A stretch of 64,000 nucleotides of DNA from Frigididesulfovibrio sp031553235. Its GTDB lineage: Bacteria > Desulfobacterota > Desulfovibrionia > Desulfovibrionales > Desulfovibrionaceae. Position numbers and translations under genes: made by a program. Of this stretch, positions 60,155 through 64,000 are shown piece after piece (position 1 is the first letter of the stretch; each line of letters begins with the position of its first letter). Location of the stretch: positions 65,833 to 129,832 of the forward strand of contig JAVBLS010000015.1 in NCBI GenBank assembly GCA_031553235.1, given 5' to 3'. The notes beneath the pieces were generated by a model that saw only the letters and a list, made by a program, of their open reading frames with translations, was not told where the DNA came from and did no database searches.

Positions 60155-60400
60155 CTAAAAATCTTCCGGCCGGGCCGCTTCGGCGATCTCGCGCAGGAGC
60201 TTGAGGGTTTCTTCGGCATCGGCCGGGTCCAAGGCGCGCAGGGCAAAGCCGGCATGGACAATGACGTAGTCGCCGAGGGCAGGCGGCTCTGGCAGCAGGG
60301 CCAGCGAGGCATCCACATAGGTTTCCCCTTGCCCCACTCGGCAACGGGCCATGTCATCCTCGCGGATTTCGACAATCTTCATGGGTATGGCAAGACACAT
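60155..60400 (-). CDS. hypC: hydrogenase maturation chaperone HypC
   Basis: 81 residues with the defining N-terminus MCLAIPMKI and the conserved GDYVIVHAGFALRALDP segment. It carries the Fe(CN)2CO precursor to the [NiFe] hydrogenase large subunit through Cys2. GGAG lies eleven bases before the ATG. No other hyp gene is in the window. Downstream of the GNAT gene by 35 bases on the same strand, so probably one transcript. Confidence 0.95.
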   Translation of the reverse strand: MCLAIPMKIVEIREDDMARCRVGQGETYVDASLALLPEPPALGDYVIVHAGFALRALDPADAEETLKLLREIAEAARPEDF

Positions 60401-60435
60401 GGCAATATTTCTCCAAGCCTGACGTTCCGCCGTTT

Positions 60436-60903
60436 TTACCCCGCTTTGCCGGTCGAGGCAAGGCGCAGGTGCAGCAACGGAAAAGGACGGCCGGTGGAAT
60501 CGAGAGCAGAACGCCCCGTAACCTGAAAGCCAAAAACTTGGTAAAAGGCCAGGGCCCCGGGGTTCTGCTCGTTCACGTCCAGTTGCGCGGCGCCTTCGGC
60601 CACGGCTTGATCAAGCAGCAACCGGCCCACCCCTTGACGAAAAAAGGGCGGGTCCACAAAGAGCATCTCCACTTTGTCCGGGGCACTGCCGTGCAAGCCC
60701 ATAAACCCGACGGGCCGGCCTTCGGACGCATAAGCAACGGTCAAATCCACCTGAGGAAAAGCCTCAAGCACCAGGGGACGGAAAAAATCCACATCCTCCG
60801 GAGTAAGAAAATGGTGGGTGGCCCGGACCGAACGCTCCCACAAAGCCAGAAGCGCCGGATACTCGGCGGGATCGGGGGTGCGCAGCAAAAGAGAAGAACG
60901 CAT
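60436..60903 (-). CDS. GNAT family N-acetyltransferase (YjaB-like)
   Basis: 155 residues. Acetyl-CoA-binding motif A FFRQGVGRLLLDQAV, preceded by VEMLFVDPP and followed by LDVNEQNPGALAFYQVFGF, as in YjaB-type acetyltransferases. Substrate unknown. CAGGAG lies five bases before the ATG. Likely co-transcribed with hypC. Confidence 0.88.
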   Translation of the reverse strand: MRSSLLLRTPDPAEYPALLALWERSVRATHHFLTPEDVDFFRPLVLEAFPQVDLTVAYASEGRPVGFMGLHGSAPDKVEMLFVDPPFFRQGVGRLLLDQAVAEGAAQLDVNEQNPGALAFYQVFGFQVTGRSALDSTGRPFPLLHLRLASTGKAG

Positions 60904-60925
60904 GGCGGCTCCTGAATCTTTGTCT

Positions 60926-61242
60926 GGAGCAATTTAACTTTTAGAGCAGTTTACGCTTCAAATAGTCGCTTAACGGCGGGCAAAGCCCGCCTACACCTAT
61001 TTGTCGGCACGGATTTGCCGACAAATCCTTGCGAGCATTTCAAGTGTGAGATGCTCTAAATTGCCTATGAAACCATATTGCCGACGGACTTCCTAACGAG
61101 CCCGCAAGCAAATAAGGGCTGCGAAGGTCAATGGGCCGGCGGCACTGCCGGGGATTCGAAAGTATACTCCGCATGGTCGCGATCCGCAGTCCGCTTGCGC
61201 GTCCGCCGGAGCAGATGAACATTTTCAATGTTGGTCCGTTCT
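60926..61242. repeat. ~200-bp intergenic repeat, copy B, split by a MITE-like insertion
   Basis: Begins GGAGCAATTTAACTTT, is interrupted by 60944-61056 plus one TA, and resumes AATTGCCTATGAAACCATA. Without the insertion it is about 202 bases and lines up with copy A (34262-34461) throughout. Confidence 0.82.
60944..61056. repeat. 113-bp palindromic MITE-like element, copy 2 (nested)
   Basis: Flanked by TA at 60942-60943 and 61057-61058. Starts GAGCAGTTTACGCTTCAAAT and ends with the GAGCATTTCA-AGTG-TGAGATGCTC hairpin. 107 of 113 bases match the inverted copy at 41222-41334. Confidence 0.88.
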
Positions 61243-61261
61243 AAAAATTTATATTTTTCAA

Positions 61262-62308
61262 TTATATACGACTTTCGACAGCCACACAAGCAGCGACCGG
61301 CTCTTCATGCGCCTCCTGCAAAAGCTCCTGCAAGCGGCGCCCCACAGCCTCCGGGCCAAAACGTTCAACCGCGGCTGCTGCTTTGCGGGGCAGGTCTTCG
61401 GGAATGCGCCCTTCGGCAACGCGGCACATGAATTCGGCCATGATCCGAATGTCCGGTTCGGCCCACTGCATCTCCGGAGTGAACAACGGCAGACGCCGAC
61501 ACATGTCGGACGACACCGGGCCAAGCTCGTAGGGTACAGGCAGGGAACAGATGCCGTTCATATACTCCATGTTCCCGGACCAGCCCGTGGCAATGACCGG
61601 CTTGCCAAAGGCCATGGCTGTGGAGAGCCCCAGGCCCCAGCCCTCGGCATGATGGGCCGAGACATAGGCCCCGGAAACGACGTGCAAAGCGGCCATTTGC
61701 CCGCTCGTGTAGTCGCCGTGGAGAGAACACACCCCGGGCAGACCGGAGAGATTCAGTTCCAGGCGATACTGCTTGAGCACCAGGCGCATGGGCAGACGGC
61801 AGGAATTGCGGGCAAGGTTGAAGGCGCCGAGCAGGCCTATGAGGTTCTTACGAGGGTTGATGCCGTCGACAATGGAGAAAAAAAGAAACGCCCCCTCCTC
61901 GCCCACGGCATGACGAGCAAAAGTCAGATCGTCCGACGAAAAACGCGGCCGACGCACCACATGCGGCAAGACCCGCACTTTTGCCGGCAGGGAGGCGAAA
62001 GTTCGGCGTACCCAGTCGGAACAGGTCCATATTTCTCTAAAGTGAGCAAGAATATCGACGTAACGCTCCGGCAGCAGAGAGCCTTCCCAGACGCAATAGG
62101 CAATGACCCGTTTGCCGGAAAGATCCGGCAACGAGGCAAGTATACCCGGCAAGGCCAGGGGATCATCGTGCAGAATGACTACGGAACATCCCGGCAGTCC
62201 ATCTGCCTGCAGCACAACTTCATGCCCGAGCGATTCCAGGCAACGAACGTATTCCAGCCCGGCTTCGCGATGGCTGATATACGAACTCAGATGGTAAAAA
62301 ATCCGCAT
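61262..62308 (-). CDS. GT4-type glycosyltransferase
   Basis: 348 residues, GT-B fold. The C-terminal nucleotide-sugar site is clear: HHAEGWGLGLSTAMAFGKPV followed by ATGWSGNMEYM. The middle SIVDGINPRKNLIGLLGAF begins the donor domain. It probably adds a sugar to a surface polysaccharide. The ATG at 62308 has GGAGG five bases upstream; longer in-frame readings extend into AT-rich non-coding DNA. No other glycan gene is adjacent; the nearest is the UDP-sugar dehydrogenase at 48743. Confidence 0.88.
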   Translation of the reverse strand: MRIFYHLSSYISHREAGLEYVRCLESLGHEVVLQADGLPGCSVVILHDDPLALPGILASLPDLSGKRVIAYCVWEGSLLPERYVDILAHFREIWTCSDWVRRTFASLPAKVRVLPHVVRRPRFSSDDLTFARHAVGEEGAFLFFSIVDGINPRKNLIGLLGAFNLARNSCRLPMRLVLKQYRLELNLSGLPGVCSLHGDYTSGQMAALHVVSGAYVSAHHAEGWGLGLSTAMAFGKPVIATGWSGNMEYMNGICSLPVPYELGPVSSDMCRRLPLFTPEMQWAEPDIRIMAEFMCRVAEGRIPEDLPRKAAAAVERFGPEAVGRRLQELLQEAHEEPVAACVAVESRI

Positions 62309-62453
62309 GCATCCCTCCAGGGATTGAGACACATACAGGAGAAACAGAATACACATTATATATATCACGATTATAGGTAAATAAAAGCCCTTGGCGCCGA
62401 CTTTCTTGCCAAGTTCAAAAAAAGGCGTATGAGCCGAAAAAAACGGAGCTCCC

Positions 62454-62807
62454 ATGTTCGCCAACCTGCCCACACCGCTGGTCACCATCGGCCTGCTGAC
62501 CCTTTCCAATCTGTTCATGACCTTCGCCTGGTATGGCCATTTGAAATTCCGGGCTTCGCCCCTGCCCGTGGTCATCCTGGTCAGTTGGGGCATCGCCTTT
62601 TTCGAATACTGCCTGCAGGTGCCGGCCAACCGGGCCGGCTACGGCTATTTCAATCCCGCCCAGTTAAAGACTATTCAGGAGATCCTCTCACTCACGGTCT
62701 TTATGGTTTTTTCCATCCTGTACTTTGGCGAAAAGTTGCGCTGGAACTATGTGGCCGGCTTTGCCTTGATGGTTGCGGCCACCTTTCTGATCTTCAAAAA
62801 ATGGTAA
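62454..62807 (+). CDS. DUF486/DMT family small membrane protein
   Basis: 117 residues, four hydrophobic helices, with the DUF486 hallmarks TFAWYGHLKF, WGIAFFEYCLQVPANR and GYFNPAQLKTIQE. Inner-membrane protein with EmrE-like topology; function unknown. GGAG lies five bases before the ATG. Precedes the dehydrogenase gene by 80 bases and may share its message. Confidence 0.88.
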   Translation: MFANLPTPLVTIGLLTLSNLFMTFAWYGHLKFRASPLPVVILVSWGIAFFEYCLQVPANRAGYGYFNPAQLKTIQEILSLTVFMVFSILYFGEKLRWNYVAGFALMVAATFLIFKKW

Positions 62808-62887
62808 AAACCGGTCGCAACGACACCCCTTTTCCGCTGGACCGCCACATGGCGACACGCTATCCTCCCGACAACAAGGAGCGCAAG

Positions 62888-63856
62888 ATGAGCAACAACC
62901 ACATCGTTATTCTTGACGCCGGCAGCATCGGCGACGATATTTCCTGGCCGGATTTCGCCTCTCTCGGCAGCGTGCGGGTATTCGAGAGCACCAAGCCCGG
63001 TGAGGTCACGGAACGGATTAAAGGCGCGAGCATCGTGTTGACCAACAAGGTGGAGATAACCGCCGAGCATATCGCGGCCGCGCCGGAGCTGACCTACATC
63101 GGCACCCTGGCCACGGGCTACAATCAGGTGGACGGCGCCGCCGCCGCGACCCGCAAAATTCCCGTCTGCAACGTGCCCGCCTATTCCACACCGGCAGTGG
63201 TGCAACACGTCTTTGCCCTGCTCTTCAGTCTGGCCGGCGGCATCTGCACCCACGCCTCGGCCGTGGCCGCCGGCGAATGGAGCAAAAGCCGGCACTTCTG
63301 GTTCGGCAAGACCCCGGTGGTCGAGATGCACGGCAAGACCCTGGGCGTGGTCGGTTATGGCGACATCGGCAGCACCGTGGCCCGCGTGGCCCATCACATG
63401 GGGATGAACGTTCTGGCTCACGCGCCCCGCCCCAAGCCGACCCCGGAATATACTCCCTTTGCTTTCACCGATCTGGCCACGCTCTTTCGCGAGTCCGACG
63501 CCGTGACCATCCACTGCCCCCTAAGTGCGGAGACCCAGGGCATGGTCAACCGGGATCTGTTGCGGACCATGCAAAAATCCGCCTACCTGATCAACTGCGG
63601 CCGGGGGCCGGTGGTCAATGACGCCGATCTGGCCGAGGCCCTGCACCAAGGCGTCATTGCCGGCGCCGGCCTGGACGTGGTCGGCGTGGAGCCCATGCCG
63701 GATGCCAATCCCCTGCGCACCGCGCCCAATTGCCTGATCACCCCGCACATCGCCTGGGCCTCGGTGGAGTCGCGCACCCGGTTGATGCAGGGCGTGTTCG
63801 ACAACATCGTCAACTTCATGAACGGCAAGCCGACCAACGTCCGCAACGGGCTGTAG
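62888..63856 (+). CDS. D-2-hydroxyacid dehydrogenase (glycerate/hydroxypyruvate type)
   Basis: 322 residues. NAD-binding motif GVVGYGDIGSTVARVA, catalytic Arg in LINCGRGPVVND, Glu in GLDVVGVEPMP and His in TPHIAWASVESR. The sequence fits the HprA/glycerate dehydrogenase branch, which reduces hydroxypyruvate or glyoxylate with NADH. AAGGAG lies six bases before the ATG. Confidence 0.9.
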   Translation: MSNNHIVILDAGSIGDDISWPDFASLGSVRVFESTKPGEVTERIKGASIVLTNKVEITAEHIAAAPELTYIGTLATGYNQVDGAAAATRKIPVCNVPAYSTPAVVQHVFALLFSLAGGICTHASAVAAGEWSKSRHFWFGKTPVVEMHGKTLGVVGYGDIGSTVARVAHHMGMNVLAHAPRPKPTPEYTPFAFTDLATLFRESDAVTIHCPLSAETQGMVNRDLLRTMQKSAYLINCGRGPVVNDADLAEALHQGVIAGAGLDVVGVEPMPDANPLRTAPNCLITPHIAWASVESRTRLMQGVFDNIVNFMNGKPTNVRNGL

Positions 63857-63860
63857 CCGC

Positions 63861-63884
63861 TAGAGCATTTCAACTTTAAAATTG
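63861..63884. repeat. probable terminal repeat of the IS630-like element
   Basis: TA followed by GAGCATTTCAACTTTAAAAT, directly outside the transposase stop codon. Its first 11 bases after TA equal the end of the 24-bp and 113-bp palindromic elements. Confidence 0.55.
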
Positions 63885-64000
63885 TATATAACCAGAAGAC
63901 TTGAACCAGCCTTGGGCATCGCTTGCAGAAACGCGGTCCAGGGCTTTTCCAACTCCTGCAAAGAGGTCTTCATGGGTTCTGGATTTTATGCCTCGCAATA
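63876..64000 (-). mobile_element. IS630-family-like transposase, C-terminus (runs off the window)
   Basis: The minus-strand frame is open from the right edge to a TAA at 63878-63876. Its last residues (LRGIKSRTHEDLFAGVGKAL, then DRVSASDAQGWFKSSGYIQF) have the form of IS630-type transposase ends, where a helix with ALDxVSAxDAxGWF is followed by an xxSGY terminus. A TA-GAGCATTT sequence immediately follows, as expected for the element's end and TA target. Only about 41 codons are visible, so whether the transposase is intact cannot be judged. Confidence 0.6.

Larger units (their letters stand above)
60904..61261. other. intergenic region filled by nested repeats
   Basis: 358 bases between the GNAT and glycosyltransferase genes, almost entirely repeat copy B with the 113-bp element inserted. 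No gene is supported; short open frames here recur in other repeat copies. Confidence 0.6.

Noticed and set aside
61040..61228. 62-codon minus-strand frame inside repeat copy B
   Set aside because: Frame begins in the repeat palindrome and is not kept in the other copies; best explained as repeat sequence.

Overview
The window reads as a chromosomal segment of a high-GC, anaerobic member of the Desulfovibrionales (Desulfovibrio-like sulfate reducers). The main pointers are a tetraheme type-I cytochrome c3 (45251-45649) with the alternating CX2CH/CX4CH heme pattern, a TauE/SafE exporter, a DUF169 protein, HypC for hydrogenase maturation, a free-standing FMN-binding glutamate synthase and a long PurL with a PurS-like N-terminus. 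Genes are dense, mostly have clear Shine-Dalgarno sequences, and often overlap by ATGA.

Left part (1-15643): the end of a sigma-54 activator, then an AT-rich gap with a well-formed -24/-12 promoter, then nine co-directional genes matching the E. coli yge-ygf-ssnA-xdh locus: diaminopropionate ammonia-lyase, M20 peptidase YgeY, carbamate kinase, the YgeW transcarbamylase, a hydantoinase, SsnA, YgfK, a purine permease and an XdhD-like molybdenum hydroxylase. Together they look like an anaerobic purine (uric acid) degradation operon that yields pyruvate, ammonia and ATP through carbamoyl phosphate. YgfK lacks the NAD(P)H-binding half of its flavoprotein module.

15700-19300 holds a small SH3-like exported protein, tlyA (possibly leaderless), and the metA-metY pair for direct sulfhydrylation. 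19296-32707 is the second catabolic block. It encodes the oxidative ornithine pathway on the minus strand (orr, ord, ortA, ortB, oraS, oraE), a MutL/GlmL-like reactivase and a corrinoid adenosyltransferase. A divergent PAS-type sigma-54 activator, a DMT transporter and an APC amino-acid permease follow. Sigma-54 promoters precede orr and, less certainly, the permease.

33300-45650 is mixed: secreted metallo-beta-lactamase-fold enzyme, HAD phosphatase, DegP/DegQ protease, TauE exporter, DUF169, ornithine carbamoyltransferase, MscS channel, ArgO-type exporter, TtcA, Dus and cytochrome c3. 45840-56757 carries a repeat-rich acidic protein, a 59-residue protein coupled to ubiE/menG, a nucleotide-sugar dehydrogenase, a polyprenyl diphosphate synthase, an HDOD protein, purL and an exported cyclophilin. 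56920-64000 carries a glutamate-synthase-like flavoprotein, an MFS transporter, hypC, a GNAT enzyme, a glycosyltransferase, a DUF486 membrane protein, a D-2-hydroxyacid dehydrogenase and, running off the right edge, the C-terminus of what looks like an IS630-family transposase.

Several intergenic repeat families are visible. One is a 113-bp palindromic element flanked by TA (41222-41334 and 60944-61056), with a 24-bp minimal form at 19273 and a decayed copy at 33225. One is a ~200-bp element (34262, 60926, 38775, plus fragments). One is a pair of related repeats bracketing glmL. At 60926-61242 the 113-bp element sits inside the ~200-bp element with a clean TA duplication, so it moved as a MITE. 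No tRNA, rRNA, CRISPR array or recognisable riboswitch was seen.
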